DNA of 9,303 bases from Teretinema sp964641135 (GCA_964641135.1 CAZXJV010000100.1:1-9303); one strand, 5' to 3'; positions 1-6,268 are shown, numbered from the stretch's first letter. Numbers and translations are program-made. The notes: a model not told the origin generated them from the sequence alone.

Positions 1-142
1 CGGCGAGGCAATGACCAGCGTTTTCGATGCCAAGGCCGGAATCGCCCTGGACAAGACCTTCGTCAAGATTGTTTCCTGGTACGACAACGAATGGGGCTAC
101 TCCAACAAGGTTTGCGAGATGGTCCGTGTGATGAGCAAGTAA
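1..142 (+). CDS. gap: Glyceraldehyde-3-phosphate dehydrogenase, C-terminal end (5' truncated)
   Basis: The last 47 codons of type I GAPDH, which oxidises and phosphorylates glyceraldehyde-3-phosphate to 1,3-bisphosphoglycerate with NAD in the cytoplasm. The frame runs from base 2 to the TAA at 140-142. The tail contains the hallmark WYDNEWGYSNKV segment, in which the Asn-Glu-Trp-Gly-Tyr-Ser run contributes to the NAD site and subunit contacts, followed by a normal short C-terminal helix. The rest of the gene, including the catalytic Cys, lies left of the window. Codon choice is GC-ending and strongly biased (gcc, ctg, atc, aag), as expected for a highly expressed gene. Its product is the substrate of Pgk, encoded about 4.8 kb downstream. 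Confidence 0.95.
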   Translation, partial: GEAMTSVFDAKAGIALDKTFVKIVSWYDNEWGYSNKVCEMVRVMSK

Positions 143-200
143 GACCGGCTTTACAGGCAGCCGACAGACATCCTGTTTGTCAGAATCCTGTTACGCAGTC

Positions 201-256
201 TGCCCGGTGAGTAGCCGGGTATTAAAAACGCCGCCTGTCCGGGCGGCGTTTTTTTT
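201..256. terminator. Bidirectional rho-independent terminator between gap and the HAAS gene
   Basis: A strong hairpin has arms at 224-235 and 242-253 (core GCCGCC/GGCGGC, loop 236-241) with an A tract on the left and T8 at 249-256. It should therefore terminate gap from the left and, with T5 on the other strand, the minus-strand operon ending at 294. A smaller hairpin (CCCGG 203-207 / CCGGG 215-219) lies immediately upstream, giving a tandem structure. The convergent arrangement fits the two-sided design. Confidence 0.9.
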
Positions 257-293
257 GATTCTGTTACTTGAACCGGTTGTCAGTATAGCATTG

Positions 294-1259
294 TTACCAT
301 TTTTTTTCCAAAAGGTGTTTTTTTACCAGCTTCCAGACAAGACCTGCCGATTCTGCAACCCCGACGATACCAACGATAAGGAAAACAACACGCCATCCGG
401 TGATGCAGCAGAACGGGGCAAAGAGGCGGCCGTCTGCAGCAATAACCAGTAACAGCACAGCACCTGCAATCTCTGTAACAAGCTGCCAGATACGGGTAAT
501 ACCAGTCCATCTGCCCCGGCCCAGCAAGGTTCCGTACATTCCCATCTCTGCAAGCCACAGGAGTGACAGCACGGGAATGTATACTGCGAACAGTTCCATA
601 TCAAGACGGTGACCGAGAACAAGCCCGGTTTTTGCAAACAGATCCTCGGCGGCTGTAAACAAACCGGGGAAAAAATTGACCATTATAAACACTGCCGCAA
701 GCCCTGCCAGACTGAGTACTGCTTCCGGTATGGAAACCGCATCACTTTCAGGTTCGATATCTGAAAGTTCGTCAGTATTCCAATCTTCATCAAGGTCCAC
801 ATCGGCGTCCGGCAGAAAACGGGTTGCAACCATAAACCCTATGGTCATCAGACCTGTTGCGCTTATCCACGCCCCGAAGGTTCGACCTGCAAAGCCCGCC
901 AGTTCTCCCAAAATTACCAGTCCGGTGATTGAACCTGCATGTACGGTAATCAGATTCATGATCATGACGATAAAGAACGATATTCCCATAGCGCCCAGAA
1001 GAATCAGTACAAGCAGTCGGAACAAGCCCGCAAGTCCCGGGGCGATGACCGGTTTATCACCTGTGTACCGGGTTGCAACAGCTGAAGGACTGCCAAATTC
1101 GGTGATAAAGGTTTTTACCTCATCATGTGTCGGTTGTTTCCCGAATCGCTGCTCGATTCCGTCTTCCAGCAGGCTGCGAAGTTCGGCGATAATATCGGCT
1201 CGTCCCTTCCACGGGAGTTTTGCACCGATGGCGGTCAAATACTGTTCCAGCAGTTTCAT
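294..1259 (-). CDS. HAAS-domain polytopic membrane protein, partner of PadR regulator
   Basis: A 321-residue protein. Residues 1-65 are soluble and resemble the HAAS/DUF1700-type helical domain that occurs next to PadR regulators: a start like MKLLEQYLTAIG, then a charged helix with ADIIAELRSLLED and a second helix ending TEFGSPSAVA. The rest is membrane protein with about six hydrophobic segments (roughly 75-105, 112-146, 175-200, 220-242, 258-278, 285-310). A strongly acidic loop sits at about 149-172, between segments two and three. The ATG at 1259 has a good AAGGAG ribosome site at 1267-1272 and overlaps (ATGA) the stop that the repaired padR frame would use, so translational coupling is expected. 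By family precedent the pair handles membrane or envelope stress signalling; the ligand or activity is unknown. Confidence 0.75.
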   Translation of the reverse strand: MKLLEQYLTAIGAKLPWKGRADIIAELRSLLEDGIEQRFGKQPTHDEVKTFITEFGSPSAVATRYTGDKPVIAPGLAGLFRLLVLILLGAMGISFFIVMIMNLITVHAGSITGLVILGELAGFAGRTFGAWISATGLMTIGFMVATRFLPDADVDLDEDWNTDELSDIEPESDAVSIPEAVLSLAGLAAVFIMVNFFPGLFTAAEDLFAKTGLVLGHRLDMELFAVYIPVLSLLWLAEMGMYGTLLGRGRWTGITRIWQLVTEIAGAVLLLVIAADGRLFAPFCCITGWRVVFLIVGIVGVAESAGLVWKLVKKHLLEKKW

Positions 1260-1638
1260 TTTCTGTCTCCTTCTTGCAAAGTACGGGTAAGTCCTGTGTT
1301 TTCAATACAACTGCGCAGGGCTACGTCCATCTCCTGCCAGGCAGCCAGGAGCCTGTTCCGTACCGTACAGCCTGTTTCGCTGATCCGGTAATAACGCGGG
1401 GACGAGATTCATCGGTTTGCCAGCTGCTTTCCAGCAGACCCTGTTTTTCCAGCCGGCGCAAGAGGGGATACAGGGTATTTTGTTCTATATGTATGCCCCT
1501 TTCCTGCAGACTGGTTACCAGGGCATAGCCGTAGACCTCGTCAGTTGTGCAGAGCAATACCCCCAGTACCAGCGTGCCCCGTTTAAGCTCCTGGGTCAGG
1601 TTTTCTACAATGTCGTTCAGTTCAGAATGTTCTTTCAT
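1256..1638 (-). pseudogene. PadR-family transcriptional regulator, interrupted by a frameshift
   Basis: PadR winged-helix repressor. Residues 1-81 (1638 down to 1396) carry a canonical N-terminus and recognition-helix region, including IEQNTLYPLLRRLEKQGLLE and then ESRPR. After codon CGC at 1398-1396 the frame drifts into 24 unrelated residues and stops at TAG 1323-1321. Shifting by one base at 1394-1395 gives YYRISETG at once, the normal wing of the family, then a C-terminal helix and a TGA at 1258-1256 that overlaps the next ATG. One missing base (for example CGCCGT reduced to CGCGT, restoring Arg-Arg-Tyr-Tyr) explains it; restored length is 127 residues. The start ATG at 1638 is chosen over upstream ATGs because of the AAGGTG ribosome site just before it and family N-termini. 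It could be a true mutation or a sequencing error; no slippery heptamer is visible. Confidence 0.85.
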
Positions 1639-1650
1639 TTGCTTCACCTT

Positions 1651-1685
1651 GTGATGCATAGTATATATCACACACTATGCATCAC
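1651..1685. promoter_or_regulatory. Probable PadR operator 1 (downstream of the start site)
   Basis: Inverted repeat with perfect 12-bp arms GTGATGCATAGT (1651-1662) and ACTATGCATCAC (1674-1685), centred on 1668. Its core, ATAGTAT (1658-1664) N7 ACACTAT (1672-1678), has the same 7-7-7 geometry as operator 2, with one mismatch. Centres are 38 bp apart. It would lie in the early transcribed region of padR, just upstream of its ribosome site, and could also form a hairpin in the leader RNA. Confidence 0.7.
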
Positions 1686-1692
1686 AAGTTAT

Positions 1693-1721
1693 ATAATAGT
1701 GTGTGATGTACACTATGTCAA
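1693..1721 (-). promoter_or_regulatory. Sigma70-type promoter of the padR-HAAS operon
   Basis: Read on the minus strand: a perfect -35 TTGACA (1721-1716), a 17-base spacer, and a -10 TATTAT (1698-1693). The expected start is near 1686, giving a leader of about 48 bases before the padR ATG at 1638. The spacer is almost entirely occupied by an operator. Confidence 0.75.
1696..1716. promoter_or_regulatory. Probable PadR operator 2 (between -35 and -10)
   Basis: A perfect inverted repeat ATAGTGT-N7-ACACTAT (arms 1696-1702 and 1710-1716). It fills the promoter spacer and touches both hexamers, so binding would exclude RNA polymerase. PadR family operators are typically short, AT-rich inverted repeats with a spacer of this size. 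Assignment to this PadR rests on position. Confidence 0.7.
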
Positions 1722-1776
1722 GCACAGTGAGTTAAAAAAAACCGATTCTGATACAATCGTACTGTGCTTGTTTTTT
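1719..1776 (+). terminator. Terminator-like inverted repeat with T6 tail before the histidine kinase
   Basis: Perfect 10-bp arms CAAGCACAGT (1719-1728) and ACTGTGCTTG (1761-1770), followed by T6 (1771-1776). A small inner stem CGATT/AATCG (1743-1747, 1755-1759) lies in the 32-base loop. On the plus strand this has the layout of an intrinsic terminator, but no plus-strand gene lies just upstream. It may insulate the kinase from upstream transcription, act as an attenuator, or be a protein-binding repeat; the loop carries a candidate -10 of the kinase gene. The left arm overlaps the -35 of the padR promoter. Confidence 0.4.
1749..1757 (+). promoter_or_regulatory. Candidate extended -10 promoter for the hybrid kinase
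   Basis: TGATACAAT matches an extended -10 (TG, one base, TACAAT at 1752-1757); no convincing -35 lies at 16-18 bases. It would start transcription near 1764, leaving a leader of about 63 bases before the ATG at 1827. A TTGACA at 1792-1797 has no matching -10. Tentative. Confidence 0.35.
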
Positions 1777-1826
1777 ACGCGGTAAACAAGCTTGACAGAA
1801 CTCGGGGACAGGACGAAACTGGGAGA

Positions 1827-3950
1827 ATGAGATACCGCCGTGACGGTTTAGGCTTCTTTCTTTTTTTGATCTTTTTTGTGTTGTTTTCTCCCGATCTGTT
1901 TGCCGAACAGGATGCCCGGGTATATACAGTTGCCGCAGAATATGATTATCCCCCCTTTGCAACAGTATCAGGCGGTCTTCCGGAAGGATTTTCAATAGAG
2001 CTGTTAAGCGCTGTTGCTCGGGCTGCCGGATTGAATGTTGAATACAAGATAGGGTTCTGGGATGAACTAATTGAAGATCTGAAACACGGAAACGTTGATA
2101 TATTGCCGATTGTGGCCCGCACCCCTGCGCGGGATGAATGGCTTGACTTCGCCCTGCCGTATATCATCATGCAAGGAAATGTGTTTGTACGCAAAGGAGA
2201 TTCTTCAATCCTTTCCCAGGCTGATCTGACCGGCAAGCATGTATTGGTTCAGCAAGATGATGTACTGCACGAGTATGCCGTGCAAAGAGGTTTGACCGAA
2301 TATCTTGTTCCTGTTCGCACCCTGACAGAAGCATTCCGCCTTCTATCCGCCGGGCAGTATGATGCGGTTCTGACGACCAGCCTTGTGGGACAACGTGTGC
2401 TAGCAACTGAACGGATTACCAATGTTCATCCGGTTATGGTCTATGATGACCACGGTGTGTCATTACAGAAACTTGAACTTGAGGATTTTGAACAGCAGTT
2501 TTCGTTTGCTGTTCGTAATGGCGACGAGTACCTGGTTGCACGTTTGAACGAGGGTATGGCGGCAGTCTATGCAGACGGGACTTTTCAGACCTTGTACCGA
2601 AAGTGGTTTCCCTTTTTGCTGAATGAACGTATTCCACTCACCCGCATCCTGATGTCAGCTGCCCTTTTGCTTGCACCCTGTCTGGTTGTGCTTGTCTTTT
2701 TGTACCTGATTATGCTTCGCCATCAGGTTCGTTCCCGTACAGCTGAACTTGCACATTCAAACAAAATGCTTGTACGGCAGAATACAGAACTGGAAAAGGC
2801 CCGGGCTGAGGCCCTTGCTGCGGCAAACACAAAGACCAGGTTTTTGTCAAACATGAGCCATGAGATACGCAATCCTCTTAATGGTATAATCGGTCTTTCA
2901 AATCTGCTAGACAAGACCTCGCTAACCGGGGAACAGCGCCGATATCTTGAATTGATCAGAACATCCAATTCACTGCTGCTCGGGATCGTAAATAATATAC
3001 TGGATTTGACAAAAATTGAATCCGGTCATTTTATGTCCAGGAAAACAGTTCAGCCTGTCAGACCCATGTTTGATCGCCTTATAGCCCTTGTGCAACCTCT
3101 TGCTGTCTCTAAATGCCTTTCTTTGACTTTTAATGGTTCCGCTTCGGTTCCAGCCGAGATTTGTATCGATGAACGGTCTTTTTCCCAGATTGTACTAAAT
3201 TTATTGAACAATGCAGTAAAATTTACTGAAACCGGTTCTGTGGTCCTTTCTGCAGATGTATCAGGGACGGATACCCTGCGTGTAGAAATCCGGGACTCGG
3301 GAATCGGGATTCCGCAGGACAGGCTTGATGATATTTTTGAATCTTTTACCCAGCTTGACAGTACCTATGACAAGCGGTATCAGGGCTCAGGGTTGGGTCT
3401 GACAATTGTGCGTGAGTTATGCAAACGGCTCACTATTGCTCTTGGTGTACAAAGCGAGCCCGGCAGGGGTACGGTGTTCACCCTGGATATTCCCCTTGAG
3501 TCATCCTGCATGTCCCCCGGCGAGCGTTATACTGCGGCAAACCCGGTAGCGCTTCCCGGTTCTTTTTCTCCCCGTACGGTTCTTGTTGTTGAAGATAATG
3601 TAATAAACACCATGATTGTCCGCAAGCTTCTGGAAGAACACGGTTGCAGGGTAGATACAGCCCTGGACGGACTGGAAGCCCTCGAACGTATTGATGCAAC
3701 CTCGTATGATCTGGTTCTGATGGATATACAGATGCCCAATATGAACGGGGTGGATTGTACCCGTGAAATTAGGCGCAGGGGAATCTCCTGGCCGGTAATT
3801 GCTTTAACCGGTTACTCACTGCCCGAAACGCTGCAGGAATTTCTTGATGCAGGCATGAATGATTGCTTGATAAAACCGGTTGAAGAAGAAAAACTGGTTG
3901 CAATTCTTGATAATCCCCTTTACTTTTCATCCTCAAATCGGGACATTTAA
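1827..3950 (+). CDS. Hybrid sensor histidine kinase with periplasmic solute-binding sensor domain
   Basis: A 707-residue inner-membrane kinase with EvgS/BvgS-like architecture. Residues 1-27 form a signal peptide ending FA-EQ. About 30-265 are a family 3 solute-binding (Venus-flytrap) domain with the TPARDEWLDFALPY motif typical of amino-acid binders. About 272-297 are a membrane helix, then a coiled-coil linker without PAS. The HisKA box MSHEIRNPLNGI has the phospho-accepting His345; the ATPase has the N box (NNAVKF, Asn461/462), DSGIGIP (Asp490) and GSGLGL. About 583-700 are a receiver with acidic Asp590, phospho-acceptor Asp633 and Lys683. No Hpt domain follows, so the output partner must be encoded elsewhere. 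The ATG at 1827 is preferred over a GTG at 1764 because it begins the signal peptide, though its GGGAG ribosome site is only one base away. TrxB-like flavoprotein follows after 4 bases. Confidence 0.92.
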   Translation: MRYRRDGLGFFLFLIFFVLFSPDLFAEQDARVYTVAAEYDYPPFATVSGGLPEGFSIELLSAVARAAGLNVEYKIGFWDELIEDLKHGNVDILPIVARTPARDEWLDFALPYIIMQGNVFVRKGDSSILSQADLTGKHVLVQQDDVLHEYAVQRGLTEYLVPVRTLTEAFRLLSAGQYDAVLTTSLVGQRVLATERITNVHPVMVYDDHGVSLQKLELEDFEQQFSFAVRNGDEYLVARLNEGMAAVYADGTFQTLYRKWFPFLLNERIPLTRILMSAALLLAPCLVVLVFLYLIMLRHQVRSRTAELAHSNKMLVRQNTELEKARAEALAAANTKTRFLSNMSHEIRNPLNGIIGLSNLLDKTSLTGEQRRYLELIRTSNSLLLGIVNNILDLTKIESGHFMSRKTVQPVRPMFDRLIALVQPLAVSKCLSLTFNGSASVPAEICIDERSFSQIVLNLLNNAVKFTETGSVVLSADVSGTDTLRVEIRDSGIGIPQDRLDDIFESFTQLDSTYDKRYQGSGLGLTIVRELCKRLTIALGVQSEPGRGTVFTLDIPLESSCMSPGERYTAANPVALPGSFSPRTVLVVEDNVINTMIVRKLLEEHGCRVDTALDGLEALERIDATSYDLVLMDIQMPNMNGVDCTREIRRRGISWPVIALTGYSLPETLQEFLDAGMNDCLIKPVEEEKLVAILDNPLYFSSSNRDI

Positions 3951-3954
3951 TACC

Positions 3955-4818
3955 ATGCAATATGACACAATAATCATCGGAAAAGGACCGGCAGGTATTT
4001 CGGCTGCTCTGTATATAGTGCGGGCCGGGTATCGTACCCTCGTAATTGGTTCGGGACGGGGCTCTCTTGAGCGTGCAGAATTAATAGATAATTACTATGG
4101 TTTCAGTGAACCGCAAAATGGGGCTGCTCTTGTTGATAACGGCATAAGCCAGGCCCGACGTATCGGAGCTGAAATTCTTGATGCAGAGGTCACAGGCATT
4201 TCGATCGGTGAGGGGTTCAGTGTAAAAACTGCGGATGCCGAATACACCACACGGACTGTATTGCTCGCGACCGGTAAACAGCGTCATCATCTCAAGCTCC
4301 CCGGTTTTGATATCCTGCGCGGAAAGGGTATCAGTTTTTGCGCAACCTGCGATGGTTTTTTTTACCGTAAAAAGACTCTTGCGCTTGTCGGGTCCGGAGA
4401 GTTTGCAGCTTCCGAACTGGAAGAACTCAGAAATTTTACTGATGACATTACGATATTTACAAATGGAGCTGAAATTACGTCTTCAAATTTTCCGCAAGAA
4501 CTGAAACGCGTTACAGAGCCCATAACCTCATTTAACGGAACTGAAAAATTGGAGTCCCTTACAACAGCAGACGGAAGAGTGTGGCCGACAGACGGCGTCT
4601 TTGTTGCCCTGGGAACCGCAGGAGCCGCAGATTTTGCCGCCAAACTGGGACTGGAATTACGGGGTCAGGACATTGTGGTTAATCATGAATATTCCACCAA
4701 CCTTCCGGGAATCTGGGCAGCTGGTGACTGTATAGGCGGTTATCTACAGGTAGCCAAGGCTGTTGCGGATGGAGCCCTGGCCGCGAAGAATATGATTGCC
4801 TCCCTGCGCTCCAATTGA
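3955..4818 (+). CDS. Thioredoxin-reductase-like FAD disulfide oxidoreductase lacking the NADPH signature
   Basis: A 287-residue cytoplasmic flavoprotein of the thioredoxin reductase family. It shows an FAD-binding loop GKGPAG near residues 9-14 (GSGPAG in classical TrxB), the redox-active Cys129-Ala-Thr-Cys132 followed by DGFFYR, and a C-terminal FAD motif GIWAAGDCIGG with QVAKAVADGALAA. The second Rossmann region is odd: GSGEFAASE (146-154) replaces the GGGDSAxEE-like motif, and ITIFTNG replaces the HRRxxxR that binds the NADPH phosphate. The protein is also shorter than typical TrxB (~310-320). It could use NADH, or take electrons from ferredoxin as in FFTR-type reductases. The start at 3955 aligns with family N-termini; there is no good ribosome site, and the kinase stop 4 bases upstream suggests coupling. 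Confidence 0.82.
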   Translation: MQYDTIIIGKGPAGISAALYIVRAGYRTLVIGSGRGSLERAELIDNYYGFSEPQNGAALVDNGISQARRIGAEILDAEVTGISIGEGFSVKTADAEYTTRTVLLATGKQRHHLKLPGFDILRGKGISFCATCDGFFYRKKTLALVGSGEFAASELEELRNFTDDITIFTNGAEITSSNFPQELKRVTEPITSFNGTEKLESLTTADGRVWPTDGVFVALGTAGAADFAAKLGLELRGQDIVVNHEYSTNLPGIWAAGDCIGGYLQVAKAVADGALAAKNMIASLRSN

Positions 4819-4825
4819 AACTGTC

Positions 4826-4854
4826 TTGCGCAGGTTGCCGCTAATTGATATATT
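4826..4854 (+). promoter_or_regulatory. Candidate pgk promoter
   Basis: TTGCGC (4826-4831), a 17-base spacer, then TATATT (4849-4854). It would start near 4861 and give a leader of about 106 bases carrying two hairpins before pgk. It lies just after the reductase stop codon. Confidence 0.45.
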
Positions 4855-4863
4855 TTTATAGGT

Positions 4864-4921
4864 TAAATCTGCTGCATGCACGTCCGCGGGCAGATTTACT
4901 GTATTCCGGTTTTGTAACCGG
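4864..4921 (+). other. Two consecutive hairpins in the pgk leader
   Basis: Hairpin A has 9-bp arms TAAATCTGC (4864-4872) and GCAGATTTA (4890-4898), with a 17-base loop containing the palindrome TGCATGCA. Hairpin B is CCGGTT-ttgt-AACCGG (4906-4921), followed by GGCTTTTAT. B could be a weak terminator for the kinase-reductase unit, or both could be leader structures protecting or controlling pgk mRNA. It matches no riboswitch I recognise. Confidence 0.45.
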
Positions 4922-4952
4922 GGCTTTTATCAGATATCGTTCACAGTAACCC

Positions 4953-4967
4953 AGGAGGATTTTTTTT
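4953..4967 (+). promoter_or_regulatory. Strong ribosome-binding site of pgk with T8 spacer
   Basis: A full AGGAGGA (4953-4959) lies 8 bases before the ATG at 4968, and the spacer is an unbroken run of eight T. This fixes the start codon and predicts high translation. Confidence 0.85.
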
Positions 4968-6227
4968 ATGATTAAAACAGTCAAAGATGTTGACCTGAAG
5001 GGTAAACGCATCATCATGCGTGTTGATTTTAACGTGCCCATGAAAGACGGTGTGGTACAGGATGATACCCGTATCATGGCAGCCCTGCCTACCATTACGT
5101 ATATTCTGGAACAGAAGCCTGCCTCGCTTGTTCTGATGAGCCATCTCGGTGATCCGTCCAAAGATGCAAAAAAAGCCCAGGAAAAGGCTGAAAAAGACGG
5201 AAAGCCGTTTGATATGGACAAGTATATTGCCGGAAAGCACCGCATGAAGCCTGTTGCAGAGTATCTTGCCGCCAAGCTCGGATCAACTGTAGAGTTTGCA
5301 GACTCCTGCTTTGGCCAGAAGTCTCGCGTTGACTCCCTGCCTGCCGGTGCTGTTATGATGCTGGAGAACACCCGCTTCCACAAGGAAGAGACCGCTAAAA
5401 CCGAAGCTGATCAGGAACCCCTGGCAAAAGAGCTTGCAGGTTATGGGGACATATTTGTAAATGATGCCTTCGGTACTGCACACCGCGCCCATGCCTCAAC
5501 TGCTACCATCGCCAGGTTCGTGAAGGTAAAGGTAGGCGGATTCCTCATGGAAAAAGAGGTAACATATCTTGAACCCATGGTTACCAATCCTCCCAAACCC
5601 ATGACTGCCATAATCGGCGGTGCAAAGGTTTCCTCCAAAATCGCTGTTCTGGAAAGCCTTTTAAAGAATGCCTCTGCCCTGATTATCGGCGGCGGCATGG
5701 CATATACCTTCCTGAAAGCCCAGGGGCATACTATCGGAAAATCACTGGTTGAAGATGATTTTATTGATACCGCCAGGAACCTGCTGGCTGCCGCATCTTC
5801 CAAAGGGGTAAAAATCATTCTGCCGTTGGATCATGTGTGTGCAGATTCCTTCTCCCCCGATGCAAAGCCTGTCTCTGTGGATGGCCTGGATATTGCTGAC
5901 GGTTTGATGGGTATGGACGTTGGTCCCAGGACTGTTGCCGTATACAAGGATACCATTCTTGCTTCCAAAAGCATTGTCTGGAACGGTCCTGTGGGAGTCT
6001 TCGAGTTTGATTCCTTTGCAAGGGGAACCAGCGAGGTTGCCTATCTGGTCGCCGAGGCTACCGGTAAGGGTGCCATAAGCGTGGTCGGCGGTGGAGATTC
6101 GGTTGCTGCAGTCAACAAGTTCAACCTTGCTGACAAGATGAGCCATGTTTCCACCGGTGGCGGAGCCAGCCTGGAATTCCTTGAGGGGAAGACCCTTCCC
6201 GGTATCGCTGTTCTGGAACAGAAATAA
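4968..6227 (+). CDS. pgk: Phosphoglycerate kinase
   Basis: A 419-residue cytoplasmic enzyme transferring phosphate from 1,3-bisphosphoglycerate to ADP, the first ATP-yielding step of glycolysis. N-terminal substrate domain: RVDFNVP with Arg18, Asp20, Asn22; DDTR with Arg35; MSHLG with His59; ENTRFH; and FGTAHRAHAS. C-terminal nucleotide domain: GGAKVSSK, GPVGVFEF with the conserved Glu, GGGDSV, and STGGGASLEFLEG. Two oddities: the Arg normal in SHLGRP (Arg65 in yeast numbering, part of the basic patch) is Asp62 here, and about 19 extra lysine-rich residues follow (about 64-92). These explain the length above the ~390 of E. coli. The other substrate arginines are kept, so activity is expected. 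Downstream of gap and directly upstream of tpiA. Confidence 0.97.
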   Translation: MIKTVKDVDLKGKRIIMRVDFNVPMKDGVVQDDTRIMAALPTITYILEQKPASLVLMSHLGDPSKDAKKAQEKAEKDGKPFDMDKYIAGKHRMKPVAEYLAAKLGSTVEFADSCFGQKSRVDSLPAGAVMMLENTRFHKEETAKTEADQEPLAKELAGYGDIFVNDAFGTAHRAHASTATIARFVKVKVGGFLMEKEVTYLEPMVTNPPKPMTAIIGGAKVSSKIAVLESLLKNASALIIGGGMAYTFLKAQGHTIGKSLVEDDFIDTARNLLAAASSKGVKIILPLDHVCADSFSPDAKPVSVDGLDIADGLMGMDVGPRTVAVYKDTILASKSIVWNGPVGVFEFDSFARGTSEVAYLVAEATGKGAISVVGGGDSVAAVNKFNLADKMSHVSTGGGASLEFLEGKTLPGIAVLEQK

Positions 6228-6268
6228 TCAGAGCCGCAGTAACCGGACGATTTTTTTAACGACTATTG

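Noticed and set aside
676..1290. 204-codon plus-strand open frame
   Set aside because: Antisense to the HAAS membrane gene; serine- and proline-rich composition with no domain, and the minus frame has a coherent start, ribosome site and family match.
1390..1400. Programmed ribosomal frameshift in padR
   Set aside because: No slippery heptamer or adjacent stimulatory stem is seen; the site reads CCCCGCGTTATT, and a simple one-base loss explains the data.
1792..1820. TTGACA at 1792-1797 as a kinase -35
   Set aside because: The bases 16-18 positions downstream (GAAACT region) do not resemble a -10, and it lies too close to the start codon.
1764..1826. GTG at 1764 as the kinase start, adding 21 residues
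   Set aside because: No ribosome site before it, it overlaps the terminator-like stem, and it would place a charged extension ahead of a clear signal peptide that begins at the ATG at 1827.
3880..3954. ATG at 3880 as the reductase start
   Set aside because: The extra 25 residues overlap the kinase C-terminus in another frame and do not belong to the flavoprotein family, whose N-terminus begins at the ATG at 3955.
5742..6146. 134-codon minus-strand open frame inside pgk
   Set aside because: Shadow of the well-supported pgk frame, with no ribosome site or recognisable protein features.
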